47,582 bases of DNA from Burkholderiales bacterium (lineage in GTDB: Bacteria > Pseudomonadota > Gammaproteobacteria > Burkholderiales > Burkholderiaceae_C): positions 1-47,582 of the forward strand of contig JAPLPK010000025.1 in assembly GCA_026400275.1 (NCBI GenBank), read 5' to 3'. Under the pieces are notes generated by a model, which searched no databases, was not told the origin of the DNA, and saw only the letters and a list, made by a program, of their open reading frames with translations. Position 1 is the first letter of the stretch; every line of letters starts with the position of its first letter. The translations under genes were made by a program, and so were the position numbers. Of the stretch, positions 1 to 9,252 are shown one piece after another.

Positions 1-83
1 ACATTTGCTCTTTCGAGCCAAGTCGCATCACCTTTCGGCTTTGCTGTTACCAACTTGCGCCTTGATCATCTTGCGATGAATCC

Positions 84-159
84 TGGCGACCCCACGGGGA
101 TTCGAACCCCGGTACCTACCGTGAAAGGGTAGTGTCCTAGGCCTCTAGACGATAGGGTC
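84..159 (-). tRNA. tRNA-Glu (anticodon TTC)
   Basis: Read on the minus strand, this 76-nt sequence folds as a complete tRNA with an encoded CCA end. The T-loop reads GGTTCGAATCC and the anticodon loop CTTTCAC gives TTC (Glu). It is the second tRNA of a pair and lies downstream of gltX, the gene for the enzyme that charges it. The pair seems to be transcribed together. Confidence 0.97.
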
Positions 160-211
160 AAAACCTTGGAACAACGTTATCAAAAATAACTTCCACACTC
201 AAAAGATTTGG

Positions 212-287
<76 letters not shown>

Positions 288-349
288 GTAACCAGCAACT
301 TCGCTTTGCCTTGTAAGCTCTGCTTTGTTGTTAACCTTCCAAGCCTCAA

Positions 350-379
350 ATTATAGCGTGCAATTTAGGACTTTTGCAA
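350..379 (-). promoter_or_regulatory. Putative sigma70 promoter of the tRNA-Ala/tRNA-Glu unit
   Basis: On the minus strand a perfect TATAAT (350-355) lies 18 nt downstream of TTGCAA (374-379, 4 of 6 matches to TTGACA). The -35 box overlaps the last codons of gltX. Transcription would start near 343, about 55 nt before tRNA-Ala, so the tRNAs could be made independently of gltX. Called by eye. Confidence 0.55.
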
Positions 380-1753
380 GCATCGCAAAATATTTTCGCG
401 AAAACTTAAAAAAAGCACTGCGTCCAGGGACGGAGTCTGCGCCGTCCCCATGACCAACACGCGCACCGGCATTGCCAGTTGCGGCATTTTAATACCTTGC
501 GCAGCCAGTACTTCTTTAATAGCCGCAGCAATGGAAGGTTTGTCCCAGGTGCAGGTGGCCAGCTTGTCGCGCAGCAGCGCCAGGGCGGGCTGGATCGCAG
601 GCGTCACGTGCTGGGCCAACTCTTCGGCCTGAGGCGCAACCTCTGTATAGAACTTGGTTGCCCAATCGGCCAACACCACAGTGGTGTCGCAGCGGTCTTT
701 GAACAAGCCGCAGATTGCTGGCAGACGTTCGTCGGTCGTAATACCGCGTGCCTGCAATTGGGCAGCCACCAGTGGCGCCAGAGCATCATCGGCCATAGCC
801 TTCAAATGCTGGGCGTTCACCCAGCGCAATTTGGCTTCGTCGAACTGTGCTGCGCTCTTGCCCAGATGGTCCAGGTTGAACCATTGCAGGAACTGCTCGC
901 GGCTGAAGATTTCGTCGTCACCATGGCTCCAGCCCAGACGGGCCAGGTAGTTCACCATGGCATCGGGCAAGTAGCCTTCCACAGCGTATTGCGTCACCGG
1001 CTTGGCGCCGTTGCGCTTGCTCATCTTCTCGCCCTGCTCGTTCAGCACGGTAGGCAAGTGGGCATACACCGGAGGCTCCTTGCCCAGCGCGCGGAAGATA
1101 TTGATCTGGCGCGGGGTGTTATTCACATGGTCGTCGCCACGGATGACGTGGGTGATGTCCATGTCCAGATCGTCCACCACCACACAGAAGTTGTAGGTAG
1201 GCGTGCCGTCTGGGCGGGCGATCACCAGATCGTCCAGCTCATCGTTACTGATTTCAATACGGCCCTTGACCTTGTCTTCCCAGACCACTGCGCCGCCTTG
1301 CGGGTTCTTGAAACGCAGCACGGGCTGCACGCCGGCGGGGATCGCAGGCAGAGTCTTGCCTGGCTCAGGCCGCCAGGTGCCGTCATAGCGTGGTTTTTCC
1401 TTGGCGGCCATCTGGGCTTCGCGCAAAGCGTCCAGTTCGGCGACGGACATATAGCAAGGATAGACGTGACCGGCGGCCACCAGGTCTGCCAGCACCGCCT
1501 TGTAACGGTCCATGCGCTGCATTTGGTAGAACGGACCTTCGTCATAGTCCAGGCCCAGCCACTGCATGCCTTCGATGATGACGTCCACCGCCACCTGGGT
1601 GGAACGCTCCACATCGGTATCTTCAATGCGCAGTACGAAATCGCCGCCGGTCGCGCGGGCAAACGCCCAGGGATACAGGGCCGAACGAATATTGCCCAGA
1701 TGGATAAAGCCGGTGGGCGACGGCGCGAAACGGGTACGGGTCTTCTGTGTCAT
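365..1753 (-). CDS. gltX: Glutamyl-tRNA synthetase
   Basis: Class I aminoacyl-tRNA synthetase that attaches glutamate to tRNA-Glu in the cytoplasm. The protein is about 462 residues, usual for bacterial GluRS. The N-terminal catalytic domain carries the HIGH-type signature in [17 protein letters not shown]. The KMSKS loop appears as EKMSKRNGA near residue 245. The remainder is the alpha-helical anticodon-binding half. The ATG at 1753 is preferred over an in-frame TTG three codons upstream, because ATG-ACA-CAG begins the conserved TRFAPSPTG segment. It starts 12 nt after the purF stop codon, so it probably shares the folC-SPOR-cvpA-purF transcript. tRNA-Ala and tRNA-Glu follow it. Nothing looks broken. 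Confidence 0.97.
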   Translation of the reverse strand: MTQKTRTRFAPSPTGFIHLGNIRSALYPWAFARATGGDFVLRIEDTDVERSTQVAVDVIIEGMQWLGLDYDEGPFYQMQRMDRYKAVLADLVAAGHVYPCYMSVAELDALREAQMAAKEKPRYDGTWRPEPGKTLPAIPAGVQPVLRFKNPQGGAVVWEDKVKGRIEISNDELDDLVIARPDGTPTYNFCVVVDDLDMDITHVIRGDDHVNNTPRQINIFRALGKEPPVYAHLPTVLNEQGEKMSKRNGAKPVTQYAVEGYLPDAMVNYLARLGWSHGDDEIFSREQFLQWFNLDHLGKSAAQFDEAKLRWVNAQHLKAMADDALAPLVAAQLQARGITTDERLPAICGLFKDRCDTTVVLADWATKFYTEVAPQAEELAQHVTPAIQPALALLRDKLATCTWDKPSIAAAIKEVLAAQGIKMPQLAMPVRVLVMGTAQTPSLDAVLFLSFRENILRCLQKS

Positions 1754-1765
1754 GGATATCAATGG

Positions 1766-3292
1766 TTACGCGTGTTCAGCGTTGGGCAAAGCCAGGCGGG
1801 AGTTGTCGCCATCGGGGTCTTGTCCGCCGGGGCGGCCTTCATTCAGGCGCTGGATATCGTCCGAGGTGATGTCGCCGGTGACGTAAACGCCGTCAAAGCA
1901 AGAGGCATCAAAGCCGCTGATCTTGGTGTCCAGCGTATCGGTGCTGGTCGAGGCGGCTGCCCAGATGGCGCGCTTCATACCTTCCACGTCCTGGTAAATC
2001 AGGGCGTCACAGCCAATCAGCTCGCGGATTTCTTCCACCGTGCGGCCATGGGCCACCAGCTCGCTCTTGGTGGGCATGTCGATGCCGTAAACATTGGGGA
2101 AGCGCACCGGCGGTGCGGCGCTGGCCATATAGACCTTGCGGGCGCCGGCATCACGGGCCATTTGCACAATTTCCTTGGACGTGGTGCCGCGCACAATGGA
2201 GTCGTCCACCAGCAGCACGTTGCGGCCCTTGAACTCGCTGGCAATGGCATTGAGCTTCTGGCGTACCGACTTCTTGCGCACTTCGTGGCCGGGCATGATG
2301 AAGGTGCGGCCCACATAGCGGTTCTTCACAAAACCTTCGCGGTATGGCAGACCCAGCAGCTGCGCCAATTGCATGGCACTGGGGCGGCTGGATTCGGGGA
2401 TCGGAATCACCACGTCGATGTCTTGCGGCGGCACGGTAGAGATGACACGCTTGGCCAGGGTTTCGCCCAGGTTCAAACGCGCCTGGTATACCGAGATGCC
2501 GTCCATCACAGAATCCGGACGCGCCAGGTAGACATATTCAAAGATGCAAGGATTCAGCGTAGGCGCGTCGGCACACTGCTGGTACTGCACATTGCCTTCC
2601 AGATCGACGAACACGGCTTCACCAGGTGCCAGGTTGCGGTCCAGCGTGTGCATCGTGCCCTCCAGGGCCACCGATTCGCTGGCCAGCATCACGGAGCCGG
2701 GCGCGCGGCCCACGCACATCGGGCGGATACCAAACGGGTCACGGAAGGCCAGCACGCCATGGCCGGCAATCGACGCGATCACCGCATAGGAGCCACGCAG
2801 GCGGCGGTGCACATTGCGCACGGCGGCGAACACGTCCATGGGCGACAAAGGCAGGCCACGGGTGGACTTCTCGATCTCATGCGCCAGCACGTTGAGCAAG
2901 ACCTCAGAGTCGCTCTCGGTGTTGATATGGCGGTGGTCGGTATTGAAGAGCTCGGCCTTCAGCGCATGCGCATTGGTCAGGTTGCCGTTGTGCACCAGCA
3001 CGATGCCGAAGGGCGCGTTCACGTAGAAGGGCTGGGCCTCTTCCTCGCTATAGGCATTGCCGGCCGTGGGGTAACGCACCTGGCCCAGGCCGCAGTTGCC
3101 AGGCAAAGCGCGCATATTGCGGGTGCGGAACACGTCCCGCACCATGCCCTTGGCCTTGTGCATATAGAACTTACGGTCCAATTGCGTCACGATGCCCGCC
3201 GCATCCTGGCCCCGGTGCTGCAGCAGCAACAGAGCGTCGTAAATCAACTGGTTGACGGGGGCGTTGCTGACAACTCCAACGATTCCACACAT
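1766..3292 (-). CDS. purF: Amidophosphoribosyltransferase
   Basis: First committed step of purine synthesis: PRPP plus glutamine gives 5-phosphoribosylamine. The chosen start gives MCGIVGVVSN, which puts the nucleophilic cysteine at position 2, as the family requires after Met removal. The open frame continues 32 codons upstream but those residues are unrelated, so the ATG at 3292 is right. The N-terminal class II glutamine amidotransferase domain is followed by a phosphoribosyltransferase domain with the PRPP-binding motif VLLVDDSIVRGTTS. Length is 508 residues, typical. It lies directly downstream of cvpA, as in many Proteobacteria, and 12 nt upstream of gltX. In many relatives a methionine gene (metZ) follows purF; here it is gltX. 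Confidence 0.97.
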   Translation of the reverse strand: MCGIVGVVSNAPVNQLIYDALLLLQHRGQDAAGIVTQLDRKFYMHKAKGMVRDVFRTRNMRALPGNCGLGQVRYPTAGNAYSEEEAQPFYVNAPFGIVLVHNGNLTNAHALKAELFNTDHRHINTESDSEVLLNVLAHEIEKSTRGLPLSPMDVFAAVRNVHRRLRGSYAVIASIAGHGVLAFRDPFGIRPMCVGRAPGSVMLASESVALEGTMHTLDRNLAPGEAVFVDLEGNVQYQQCADAPTLNPCIFEYVYLARPDSVMDGISVYQARLNLGETLAKRVISTVPPQDIDVVIPIPESSRPSAMQLAQLLGLPYREGFVKNRYVGRTFIMPGHEVRKKSVRQKLNAIASEFKGRNVLLVDDSIVRGTTSKEIVQMARDAGARKVYMASAAPPVRFPNVYGIDMPTKSELVAHGRTVEEIRELIGCDALIYQDVEGMKRAIWAAASTSTDTLDTKISGFDASCFDGVYVTGDITSDDIQRLNEGRPGGQDPDGDNSRLALPNAEHA

Positions 3293-3320
3293 GGTTTTGT
3301 TCCCTAGCGAGTGACTTGCG

Positions 3321-3806
3321 TCACGGTAAAAATTTAGCGAAAGCTTCTGGCAACATCGGCCGGGCGGTATGAAGCACCTCGGTCGCAATTGCCGCGCTGC
3401 GTGATTCCTGCCACCACGGCCCCCGGTGCAAACCGGTTAGATGGACTACCACTGCAGCGACCAATATCCACAACACCCCGCGCACCAGGCCAAAGACGGC
3501 ACCCAGCACGCGATCCACCGGTCGCATGCCCACGGCCTGCACCAGACTTTTCAACAAACTGGCCAGCAATCCGGTAGCAAATGCCGCGGCCACGAACACC
3601 AGCACAAACCCGGCCGCAAAGCGCAACGAGGCAGATGCCTGGCCCAGGGGTAGGTGCTGCGCCACATCGGCGGCAAACCACTGCGCCACCACGAAGGCCA
3701 CGATCCAGCCCAGCACCGACAACACCTCGTACACAAGGCCGCGCACAGCACCCAATAAAAGGGAGGCGCACAGCAGCGCCAGTACGATCCAATCCAGCGT
3801 CGCCAT
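3321..3806 (-). CDS. cvpA: CvpA family inner-membrane protein
   Basis: Small integral membrane protein of 161 residues starting MATLDWIVLALL. About four hydrophobic segments are visible (near residues 5-22, 28-48, 60-85 and 100-122), including the family-typical RGLVYEVLSVLGW region. CvpA was named for colicin V production in E. coli; its biochemical role is unsettled, though it affects envelope stress tolerance. The ATG at 3806 is preferred to one four codons upstream because it begins the conserved DWIVL segment. It sits between a SPOR-domain gene and purF, the classic CvpA neighbourhood, and is probably co-transcribed with both. Confidence 0.93.
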   Translation of the reverse strand: MATLDWIVLALLCASLLLGAVRGLVYEVLSVLGWIVAFVVAQWFAADVAQHLPLGQASASLRFAAGFVLVFVAAAFATGLLASLLKSLVQAVGMRPVDRVLGAVFGLVRGVLWILVAAVVVHLTGLHRGPWWQESRSAAIATEVLHTARPMLPEAFAKFLP

Positions 3807-3818
3807 ACCGCCCGGCAT

Positions 3819-4622
3819 TTACAAAGCCAGGATCGAAGCCGGCAGGGCCAGCCCCTTGATCTTGCTTGCGGCTTTGTCGGCCTCGGTCTTTTTAGTGAAA
3901 GGGCCTACGCGCACCCTGGTACGCGGGCCGTCCTTGGTGTCTACCACCTGGGTATAGGTCTTCAGGCCGGCGTGCTCCAGCTTGACGCGGGCTTCGCGGG
4001 CCTTGTCGGCATCGGCAAACGCACCCACCTGCACAATGAAACGGCCGTCACCAGCGTCCGGCAGGGATTTGCCTTCCAGTAGGGCCCGAGCCTTGGCGCT
4101 GTCGTCTTCCGACTTGTGGGCGGGCTTGGCCTCGGCCTTCGCTTCCACCACTTTGGGCTCGGGCTTAGGTTCTGGCTTGGGTTCGGGTTTGGCCACAGCC
4201 GGCTTTTCGGGCTTGGGCGCAGGCCGTGTGGCCACTACCTCTTCCTTGGGGTCCAGGCTGGACTCGGTGGAGACCTTGGGCTCTTTCACAGCCTTGGTGT
4301 CTTTGGATTCCTTCACGGCCTCCTTGACAACTGGCTCTTCGGTGGCGACCGGCTTTTCGACCTTGACCACGGCCTCAGCCCCGTCAATGGCCAGCGGCTT
4401 GAGCTTGGCCTTGTCGGGGATGTCGATGGGGATATCTACCGAAATCGGGCGTGGCTGGGTGTCGAACAGCAGCGGGAAACCCACCACGCCCACACCGACC
4501 AGCAGGGCCGCACCGATCAAACGGTGGCGGGCGCGGCGGCGCATGCCGTCGATGGTTTCAGCGGGGCCGGGCGACGGTTCGTCGTTTTTGGAGCCGCCTG
4601 AACGGAACTTGAAGAAAGCCAT
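3819..4622 (-). CDS. SPOR-domain protein (DedD/FtsN-like)
   Basis: A bitopic membrane protein expected to bind denuded septal peptidoglycan through a C-terminal SPOR domain. From the ATG at 4622 it has about 267 residues. A basic cytoplasmic start is followed by one transmembrane helix (about 34-52, LIGAALLVGVGVVGFPLLF). Next comes a long, low-complexity Lys/Pro/Glu/Ala linker with tandem KPEP units, then the SPOR domain from about residue 190 (GRFIVQVGAFAD onward). An in-frame TTG at 4637 overlaps the folC stop by 4 nt and could start translation by coupling, adding five residues; neither start has a good Shine-Dalgarno sequence. Placement between folC and cvpA matches dedD of other Proteobacteria. 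Confidence 0.88.
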   Translation of the reverse strand: MAFFKFRSGGSKNDEPSPGPAETIDGMRRRARHRLIGAALLVGVGVVGFPLLFDTQPRPISVDIPIDIPDKAKLKPLAIDGAEAVVKVEKPVATEEPVVKEAVKESKDTKAVKEPKVSTESSLDPKEEVVATRPAPKPEKPAVAKPEPKPEPKPEPKVVEAKAEAKPAHKSEDDSAKARALLEGKSLPDAGDGRFIVQVGAFADADKAREARVKLEHAGLKTYTQVVDTKDGPRTRVRVGPFTKKTEADKAASKIKGLALPASILAL

Positions 4623-4633
4623 GCGGAGGAGAG

Positions 4634-5923
4634 TCAAGAGCCCATGTGTTTGGCGTGCAGCCGGGGAATACCGTCCTCAAGGACGCCGCCGACCGTGTAA
4701 AACGAGCCAAAGACCACGATTCTATCAGCGGGGTCTGCGGCGGCGATGGCGGCTTGCAGCGCCTCCGCCGGGCCAGCATGCACGGAACTGCTGGCGTCCT
4801 TGCGTGCATTTTGGGCCTGCCACTGGCTTTGCAAGTGCTGCGCCGAGTCGGCCCGGGCGGTGGGTAAATCGGTGAAGTACCACCGGTCGATCAGCGGGCC
4901 AATGCGCGCCAGCATGGGCAGCAAATCCTTGTCCGCCATGGCACCAAACACCGCGTGGGTGGTGGGGTAGAAGCCCATGGCGTCCAGGTTGGCAGTCAGC
5001 GCGGCCACCGCGTGCGGGTTGTGCGCTACGTCCAGCACCAGGGTGGGTTGGCCGGGCACGATCTGGAAGCGGCCGGGCAACTCCACCATGGACAAGCCGG
5101 TGCGCACCGCCTGGGCCGTGACCGGCAGGCGCTCGCGCAGCGCCGTCAACGCGGCCAGCACGCCCGAGGCATTCATCAACTGGTTGGCGCCGCGCAGGCC
5201 CGGATAGCCCAGGCCGCTGTAGCGCCGCCCGCGGCCGGCCCAGCCCCACTGCTGCTTGTCGCCGGAGAAATTGAAATCCTCGCCAAAACGCCACAGGTCT
5301 GCGCCAATGGCTTTGGCGTGGTCCACCACGCTTTGCGGCGGCACCGGGTCGCTGACCACCACCGGCTTGCCCGCGCGCATGATGCCGGCCTTTTCCCGGC
5401 CTATGGTTTCGCGGTCATTGCCCAGGAATTCCATGTGGTCCAGATCGACGCTGGTGATCACGGCACAGTCGGTATCAATGATGTTGACAGCATCCAAGCG
5501 GCCGCCAAGGCCGACTTCCAGGATCACCGCATCCAGCTGCGAACTGGCCATCAGGCTCAGGATGGCCAGCGTGGTGAACTCAAAATATGTCAAGGAAACA
5601 TCGCCTCTGGCGCCTTCCACACTTGCGAAGTGCGCTACAAAATCAGGAGCCTTTGCGATCTCCCCGCCGATGCGGCAGCGTTCTTCAAAATGCACCAGAT
5701 GCGGCGAGGTGTAGACCCCGGTGCGGTAGCCGGACTGAAGCAGGATCGCCTCCAGCATGGCGCAAGTCGAGCCCTTGCCGTTGGTACCCGCCACGGTGAT
5801 GACCGGGCAGTCAAAGTGCAGGCCCATGCGCTCGGCAACGGTACGGACCCGGTCCAGGCCGAGCTCAATGGTGGTGGGGTGTAGCCGTTCGCAGTGCGCC
5901 AGCCAGTCGTTCAGGGTTTGCAT
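4634..5923 (-). CDS. folC: Dihydrofolate synthase / folylpolyglutamate synthase
   Basis: Mur-ligase-like ATP-dependent enzyme that adds glutamate to dihydropteroate and extends the polyglutamate tail of folates. The 429-residue protein has the P-loop GTNGKGSTCA near residue 45. It also has the conserved SPHLVHFEERCRI stretch, the central-domain segment GLGGRLDAVNIID and a C-terminal ligase domain with VLDVAHNPHA. Length is normal. It heads the minus-strand cluster folC-SPOR-cvpA-purF-gltX. The accD gene that often precedes folC is absent; upstream there is only a dispersed repeat and a divergent gene. Confidence 0.96.
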   Translation of the reverse strand: MQTLNDWLAHCERLHPTTIELGLDRVRTVAERMGLHFDCPVITVAGTNGKGSTCAMLEAILLQSGYRTGVYTSPHLVHFEERCRIGGEIAKAPDFVAHFASVEGARGDVSLTYFEFTTLAILSLMASSQLDAVILEVGLGGRLDAVNIIDTDCAVITSVDLDHMEFLGNDRETIGREKAGIMRAGKPVVVSDPVPPQSVVDHAKAIGADLWRFGEDFNFSGDKQQWGWAGRGRRYSGLGYPGLRGANQLMNASGVLAALTALRERLPVTAQAVRTGLSMVELPGRFQIVPGQPTLVLDVAHNPHAVAALTANLDAMGFYPTTHAVFGAMADKDLLPMLARIGPLIDRWYFTDLPTARADSAQHLQSQWQAQNARKDASSSVHAGPAEALQAAIAAADPADRIVVFGSFYTVGGVLEDGIPRLHAKHMGS

Positions 5924-5934
5924 AATAAGATTGT

Positions 5935-6026
5935 CTCACCCCCAGGCTGCGCTTCGCTCTCGCCCACCCCCTTGCAGGGGGCAACACCAGCAGCCTGGCA
6001 AAGCCAGTTCTGCGGTGTTTCTGGAA
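5935..6026. repeat. Three-hairpin dispersed repeat, copy A
   Basis: Lies between the divergent folC and Spx/ArsC-like genes. It is similar over its whole length to the reverse complement of 10956-11053 and 11697-11795. It holds a G/C-rich hairpin (CCCCCTTGCAGGGGG), a second hairpin CTGGC-AAA-GCCAG and a short GCG-CTT-CGC stem. No T-run follows the hairpins, so it is not a typical terminator. Confidence 0.85.
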
Positions 6027-6053
6027 GGGGTATTTCTGCACAACTTATAAGTG

Positions 6054-6110
6054 TTTTAAGCCTCTTGCGCTTATGCGGCATGCGCAAGCTGCTACGGAAT
6101 ACATAGCTTT
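6054..6110. repeat. 55-bp dispersed repeat, intergenic copy
   Basis: Aligns end to end with 13938-13993. Both read TTTTA-GCCTCT-GCGC-TAT, then a spacer, then GCGCAAGC-GCT and ATAGC. It lies in the 5' leader of the Spx/ArsC-like gene, 35 nt before its ATG. Confidence 0.75.
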
Positions 6111-6144
6111 CGGCGATGCTTCTACCCTCTGGAATAATCCGGCC

Positions 6145-6492
6145 ATGATTACCCTCTACGGCATCCCCAACTGCGACACGGTCAAAAAGGCCCGCGTCTG
6201 GCTTGACAGCCACGCCCTGCCCTACACCTTCCACGACTTCAAAAAAGCCGGTGTGCCGGCCGACCGGCTGGCCGCCTGGACCCAGGCCGTGGGCTGGGAA
6301 AAGGTCTTGAACCGCCAGGGCACGACCTGGCGCAAGCTGGACGCCGCTGTGCAGGCCAGCGTGGTGGATGCCGCCAGCGCCGAGGCGGTGATGCGCGAAC
6401 ACGCCAGCACCATCAAACGGCCGGTGGTGGAATGGGGCGACAGCACCACGGTGGGCTTCAGCGCCGACGCCTGGGCCGGCAAAGCCCCCTAA
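6145..6492 (+). CDS. Spx/ArsC-like (YffB-type) thioredoxin-fold protein
   Basis: Thioredoxin-fold protein of 115 residues in the ArsC/Spx/YffB family. The N-terminal MITLYGIPNCDTVKKA is the family signature: one cysteine (Cys10) where ArsC has its catalytic cysteine, followed by the conserved KKAR helix. The C-terminal part has KRPVVEWG, equivalent to the KRPI segment of the family. It lacks features that would make it a clear arsenate reductase and there are no ars genes nearby, so a general redox or YffB-like role is more likely. The ATG at 6145 begins the conserved domain; the upstream open frame is repeat sequence. Confidence 0.85.
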   Translation: MITLYGIPNCDTVKKARVWLDSHALPYTFHDFKKAGVPADRLAAWTQAVGWEKVLNRQGTTWRKLDAAVQASVVDAASAEAVMREHASTIKRPVVEWGDSTTVGFSADAWAGKAP

Positions 6493-6549
6493 AAGCAGCG
6501 CCCGGCCGCCCTAGAATCGACGGGCATTCCAGCCAAAATTTAAGCCAAA

Positions 6550-6600
6550 CATGCCTCTCGCGCAAGTAGCAACTGCGCGAGCAGCTATGAAATTGATAGT
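6550..6600. repeat. 55-bp dispersed repeat, intergenic copy
   Basis: Carries GCCTCTCGCGCA, an ACTGCGCGAGCAGCTAT core and an AAATTGATAG tail, as in the other copies. It lies 18 nt before the ppnP start codon, so it would be transcribed as the leader of that gene. Confidence 0.75.
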
Positions 6601-6618
6601 CAATCCAGGAACCCAAAC

Positions 6619-6936
6619 ATGACCACCGCAAAAATCGACAACGTCAGCGTCACCACCCAAGCCAGCGTCTACTTCGACGGCAAGTGCATCAGCCACGGCA
6701 TCACCTTTGCCGACGGCACGAAGAAAAGCGTGGGCGTGATCCTGCCAGCCACCCTGACCTTCAACACCGGCGCGCCTGAAATCATGGAAGGCGTGGGCGG
6801 CGAATGCGAATACCTGCTGACCGGCGCTACGGAATGGCTGAAGTCCGGCGCGGGCGAGAAGTTCAGCGTGCCCGGCAACAGCTCATTCCAGATCCGCGTA
6901 ACCGCGCCCTACCACTACATCTGCCATTTTGGTTGA
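6619..6936 (+). CDS. ppnP: Pyrimidine/purine nucleoside phosphorylase
   Basis: Small cupin-fold phosphorylase (YaiE/PpnP, formerly DUF1255) that splits nucleosides with phosphate into base and ribose-1-phosphate. At 105 residues it is within the usual size of about 95-105. Family features are KCISHGITFADGTKKSVGV near the N-terminus, the GECEYLL strand, and a C-terminal FQIRVTAPYHYICHFG segment close to the E. coli ending. It stands alone, with a dispersed repeat as its leader. The downstream neighbour murB is convergent. Confidence 0.92.
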   Translation: MTTAKIDNVSVTTQASVYFDGKCISHGITFADGTKKSVGVILPATLTFNTGAPEIMEGVGGECEYLLTGATEWLKSGAGEKFSVPGNSSFQIRVTAPYHYICHFG

Positions 6937-6951
6937 ACATCCCCAGGCCGG

Positions 6952-8001
6952 TTAAACAACTACCGGCTCGGGCTCCAGGCGGATGCCGAAGCGCTCGTAG
7001 ACGCTGGTTTGTATGGCCTTGGCCAGGGTCATGACCTCGCCTCCGGTGACAGGGTTGTCGGTGCCGCCACGGTTCACCAGCACCAGGGCCTGCTTTTCAA
7101 AGACGCCGGCGTTGCCGACGGTCTTGCCCTTCCAGCCACAGGCGTCTATCAGCCAGCCTGCCGCCAACTTCATGCTGCCGTTGGCCAACTGGTAGTACAC
7201 CACGCGCGGCTCGCGGGCGATGATGTCGGCGCACTGCTCGGCACTGACGGTGGGGTTCTTGAAGAAGCTGCCGGCATTGCCGATGACCTGCGGGTCGGGC
7301 AGCTTGGCGCGGCGGATCTCGCAGATCCAATCGAATATCTGGCGCGCCGTGGGTTGCTGAACGCCGGTGGCGGCCATTTTCTTTTCCAGATCCAGGTAGC
7401 CCAGCACTGGCTTCCAGTTCTTGGGCAGATGGAAGCGCACGCGGGTGATCAGCGCCCGGCCTTCCAGGCCCATATTCACGCCCTCACCCCGGTGTTTGAA
7501 GACGGAATCGCGGTAGCCGAACGCGCACTGCGCGGCATTCAAGGTAAAGCTGGCGCCAGTGGCCAGGTCCACCGCATCCAACGATTCAAAACGGTCTTGC
7601 AACTCCACGCCATAGGCGCCGATGTTTTGCACCGGCGATGCCCCCACGGTGCCAGGGATCAGCGCCAGGTTTTCCAGGCCCGGGTAGCCCTGGTCCAGCG
7701 TCCAGGCAACAAAGTCGTGCCAGGGCTCGCCGGCACCGGCCTCGACCACCCAGGCCTTGTCGGTCTCGGCCACCAGGCGCTTACCGCGCACTTCCACCTT
7801 TAATACCAGCGGCTTGACGTCGCCGGTGAGCACAATATTGCTGCCGCCGCCCAGCACGAATTTAGGCTGCGCGGCCAGGGCAGCATCGGCACGCAGCGCC
7901 TGCAGATCGGCCTCGCTGGCCACGCGCACCAGGGTGTGGGCGCGGGCCACAATGCCAAAGCTGTTGTAGCTGCGCAGGGGAACATTTTTCTCGATTAACA
8001 T
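6952..8001 (-). CDS. murB: UDP-N-acetylenolpyruvoylglucosamine reductase
   Basis: FAD- and NADPH-dependent reductase that makes UDP-N-acetylmuramate, the second committed step of peptidoglycan precursor synthesis. The 349-residue protein starts [17 protein letters not shown], typical of type I (E. coli-like) MurB. The FAD domain shows [10 protein letters not shown] and [20 protein letters not shown]. The proton-donor serine lies in GSFFKNP near residue 240. The ATG at 8001 starts the conserved part; 14 further open codons upstream are unrelated. It is transcribed away from yajQ, leaving a 63-bp divergent promoter region. Confidence 0.96.
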   Translation of the reverse strand: MLIEKNVPLRSYNSFGIVARAHTLVRVASEADLQALRADAALAAQPKFVLGGGSNIVLTGDVKPLVLKVEVRGKRLVAETDKAWVVEAGAGEPWHDFVAWTLDQGYPGLENLALIPGTVGASPVQNIGAYGVELQDRFESLDAVDLATGASFTLNAAQCAFGYRDSVFKHRGEGVNMGLEGRALITRVRFHLPKNWKPVLGYLDLEKKMAATGVQQPTARQIFDWICEIRRAKLPDPQVIGNAGSFFKNPTVSAEQCADIIAREPRVVYYQLANGSMKLAAGWLIDACGWKGKTVGNAGVFEKQALVLVNRGGTDNPVTGGEVMTLAKAIQTSVYERFGIRLEPEPVVV

Positions 8002-8064
8002 GGCTGGATTGTCCCACCGCGACCTGCTTTGCCGTGGCCGCACACCCGATTTAGAGAAAAAACC

Positions 8065-8550
8065 ATGCCTTCATTCGACACCGTTTGTGAACCCGACTTG
8101 CCCAAAGTACGCAACTCGGTAGACAACTCCGCCAAGGAAATCACCACCCGCTTTGACTTCAAGGGCACCTCGGCCAGCATCGAGCTGAAAGACAAGGAAA
8201 TCACCATCATCGGTGACGCCGAATTCCAGCTCGACCAGATCATGGACGTGCTGACCAACAAGATGACCAAGCAAGGCGTGGACGTGAAGTTCCTGGACAA
8301 GGGAGACGTGCAGAAGATGGGCGGCGACAAGGTCAAGCAGGTCATCAAGGTGCGCAACGGCATCGAGACCGAAGTCGCCAAGAAGATCACCCGCGCCATC
8401 AAGGACAGCAAACTCAAGGTCACCGCCGCCATCCAGGGCGACGCGGTGCGCATCACCGGCGCCAAGCGCGATGATCTGCAGGCCGCCATGGCGCTGATCC
8501 GCAAAGAGATCACCGACCTGCCGCTGAGCTTCAACAACCAGCGCGAGTAA
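8065..8550 (+). CDS. YajQ family nucleotide-binding protein
   Basis: YajQ-family protein of 161 residues starting [20 protein letters not shown], with the conserved [14 protein letters not shown] and [13 protein letters not shown] stretches. The family binds nucleotides; a Xanthomonas member is reported to bind cyclic di-GMP, and the E. coli protein was reported to bind RNA/GTP. In this genome its ligand is unknown. A possible link to c-di-GMP is of interest because the window also encodes a diguanylate cyclase. Four bases separate its stop codon from the following GTG-ATG start, so the retropepsin-like gene is probably co-transcribed. Confidence 0.93.
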   Translation: MPSFDTVCEPDLPKVRNSVDNSAKEITTRFDFKGTSASIELKDKEITIIGDAEFQLDQIMDVLTNKMTKQGVDVKFLDKGDVQKMGGDKVKQVIKVRNGIETEVAKKITRAIKDSKLKVTAAIQGDAVRITGAKRDDLQAAMALIRKEITDLPLSFNNQRE

Positions 8551-8557
8551 TGGTGTG

Positions 8558-9208
8558 ATGCCTACCCGCTTGCGCCTGTGCCTGGTCGCGGTATCCGCCG
8601 GCCTGGCCTTGGGTGCCAGCGGCGCGGCGCTGGCCCAAAGTGTGGCCCTGGGCGGCATGCTGGGCGGCAAAGCACTGCTGATGGTGGACGGCAAACCACC
8701 CAAAAGCGTGGCGCCTGGCGAGACCTATATGGGCGTGAAAGTGGTGTCCGTTTCCTCCGAGGAAGCCGTGGTGGACATCGCCGGCAAGCGCGGCCATCTG
8801 CGCATGGGCGATTCGCCGGTGAGCGTGGGCGAGCGCGGCGGCAAGAAGATCATGCTGACCGCCGACAGCCAGGGCCACTTCATAGGCGCGGGCAAGATCA
8901 ACGGCCAGGCCATGCAGTACCTGGTGGACACCGGCGCTACCGTGGTCAGCATGGGTGTGTCCGACGCCGAGCGCATGGGCGTCAACTACAAGAACGGCCA
9001 GCAAATCCGCATGAGCACCGCCAACGGCCAGGTACCGGGCTGGAGCATCCGCCTGGCCTCGGTGCGCGTGGGCGATGTGGAGTTGACCGAGGTAGAAGCC
9101 GTAGTGACATCCGCCTCCATGCCCTATATATTGCTAGGGAACAGCTTTCTGACCCGCTTCCAGATGACCCGTACCAACGACCAGCTGGTGCTGGAAAGAC
9201 GCTACTGA
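8558..9208 (+). CDS. Exported retropepsin-like aspartic protease
   Basis: Predicted periplasmic clan AA (retropepsin-like) aspartic protease of 216 residues. The N-terminal 26 residues form a signal peptide (basic start, hydrophobic core, likely cleavage after AALA). The catalytic motif DTGAT is at about residues 124-128, with the downstream family features STANG and ILLGNSFL. Such proteins carry one Asp-Thr-Gly and act as homodimers; this annotation follows the family and the substrate is unknown. A GTG directly in front of the ATG at 8558 is an alternative start. It appears coupled to yajQ, and the HD-domain gene follows 44 nt later. Confidence 0.82.
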   Translation: MPTRLRLCLVAVSAGLALGASGAALAQSVALGGMLGGKALLMVDGKPPKSVAPGETYMGVKVVSVSSEEAVVDIAGKRGHLRMGDSPVSVGERGGKKIMLTADSQGHFIGAGKINGQAMQYLVDTGATVVSMGVSDAERMGVNYKNGQQIRMSTANGQVPGWSIRLASVRVGDVELTEVEAVVTSASMPYILLGNSFLTRFQMTRTNDQLVLERRY

Positions 9209-9252
9209 ACCTACGCTGCCGGTCTTCTCCTGGCCTCTTGTTTGTGAGCTCC

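Noticed and set aside
479-3307. 942-codon open frame on the plus strand
   Set aside because: It runs antisense through gltX and purF, is rich in His/Gln/Arg typical of shadow frames in G/C-rich DNA, and has no recognisable domain.
5941-6020. Copies of the 100-bp repeat as ordinary terminators
   Set aside because: G/C hairpins are present but no T-run follows on either strand, and copy A lies between divergent genes.
6145-6492. Arsenate reductase assignment
   Set aside because: The family signature fits YffB/Spx-like proteins as well, and no other arsenic-resistance gene is nearby.
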